5,896 bases of DNA, taken from contig JAJZCU010000156.1 of assembly GCA_021828935.1 (NCBI GenBank), positions 1 through 5,896 of the forward strand, given 5' to 3'. This stretch comes from Planctomycetota bacterium (GTDB lineage Bacteria > Planctomycetota > Phycisphaerae > WQYP01). The notes below the pieces were generated by a model. The model saw nothing but the letters and a program-made list of their open reading frames with translations, did no database searches and was not told the origin of the DNA. The translations under genes and the position numbers were made by a program. Below, piece after piece: positions 5,600-5,896 of the stretch; positions within the stretch are counted from its first letter, which is position 1; each line of letters begins with the position of its first letter.

Positions 5600-5896
5600 T
5601 TGAGCGAAGTGCGCCTCGTCATTCGGGATGCGAAACGGGATATCCACGCCAATCGGCATTACAGCGAAGCCCACGCCGCGGTGGCCGCGCTTGATGCCGA
5701 GCCGGAAACCATTGAGGATCTGGACTTGGCCCTGGAGCGCTTCAGGGCGCCGCGGCAGGGGGGCTTTTTTGGTGGATTCAGTCCCGGTCTTGATGACCGG
5801 CCTTATGATTCGGGCTTGGTGGTCATTGATCTGGCCGCCCGCCTGGTGCTCTGCGATGCCACGTCGTTCGCGGCGTCGCGGATCGGCAGTGTTCGT
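5600..5896 (+). CDS. Unrecognised protein, 5' part (runs off the right edge)
   Basis: A frame opens at TTG 5600 and stays open for 99 codons to the end of the window. An in-frame TGA at 5594-5596 rules out any earlier start, and AAGGG (5588-5592) lies seven bases before the TTG, a good spacing; GTG 5609 is a weaker alternative. The visible protein begins with a short beta-like segment (VRLVIRDA), then a charged, probably helical region (residues about 12-48, with AAVAALDAEPETIEDLDLAL), a glycine/phenylalanine-rich loop (QGGFFGGFSPG, 53-63), and a hydrophobic strand pair GLVVIDLAARLVLCDATSF (72-90). There is no signal peptide or membrane segment. I do not recognise the family and assign no function. 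Its strong promoter, ribosome-binding site, codon pattern and helix-plus-strand layout argue that it is real. Confidence 0.7.
   Translation, partial: MSEVRLVIRDAKRDIHANRHYSEAHAAVAALDAEPETIEDLDLALERFRAPRQGGFFGGFSPGLDDRPYDSGLVVIDLAARLVLCDATSFAASRIGSVR

Noticed and set aside
1..5896. CRISPR array, insertion sequence, tRNA, toxin-antitoxin or defence island
   Set aside because: I saw no regularly spaced repeats, transposase motifs, terminal inverted repeats, tRNA cloverleaf or paired small genes anywhere in the window.

Overview
The window reads as ordinary chromosomal DNA of a GC-rich bacterium, most likely a planctomycete. The main clue is a secreted protein ending in a PEP-CTERM sorting tail of the form IPEPATLGLLAVGG followed by four arginines, a style I associate with Planctomycetota, particularly Phycisphaerae-like lineages; Verrucomicrobiota is the main alternative. 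The genes are short transcription units on both strands with sizeable gaps, and they do not look like one operon.

Layout from left to right. The 3' part of a class I SAM-dependent methyltransferase resembling phospholipid N-methyltransferases (+, to 337) converges on a cytidylate-kinase-like P-loop kinase (-, 384-1061). A 660-base stretch without a convincing gene follows; it holds a candidate 99-residue reading frame, a compact hairpin and, at its right edge, a strong intrinsic terminator. That terminator closes the PEP-CTERM protein gene (-, 1725-3287), which encodes a signal peptide, a PA14-like half, a Thr/Pro linker, a LamG/concanavalin-A-like half and the sorting tail. A 454-base divergent intergenic region separates it from a family I inorganic pyrophosphatase (+, GTG start at 3742, complete active site). 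Next is a bacterial type IB DNA topoisomerase (+, 4436-5515, all catalytic residues present), whose predicted promoter sits so close to its ATG that the mRNA may be leaderless. The last gene starts at TTG 5600 behind a near-consensus promoter and runs off the right edge; I do not recognise its family.

The genes are functionally unrelated: lipid or small-molecule methylation, nucleotide or small-molecule phosphorylation, cell-surface or extracellular display, pyrophosphate removal and DNA relaxation. I found no CRISPR array, insertion sequence, tRNA, rRNA, toxin-antitoxin pair or defence system. The points most worth following are the unrecognised partial gene at the right edge, the uncommitted 1062-1649 region, the leaderless-looking topoisomerase start and the modular PEP-CTERM protein.
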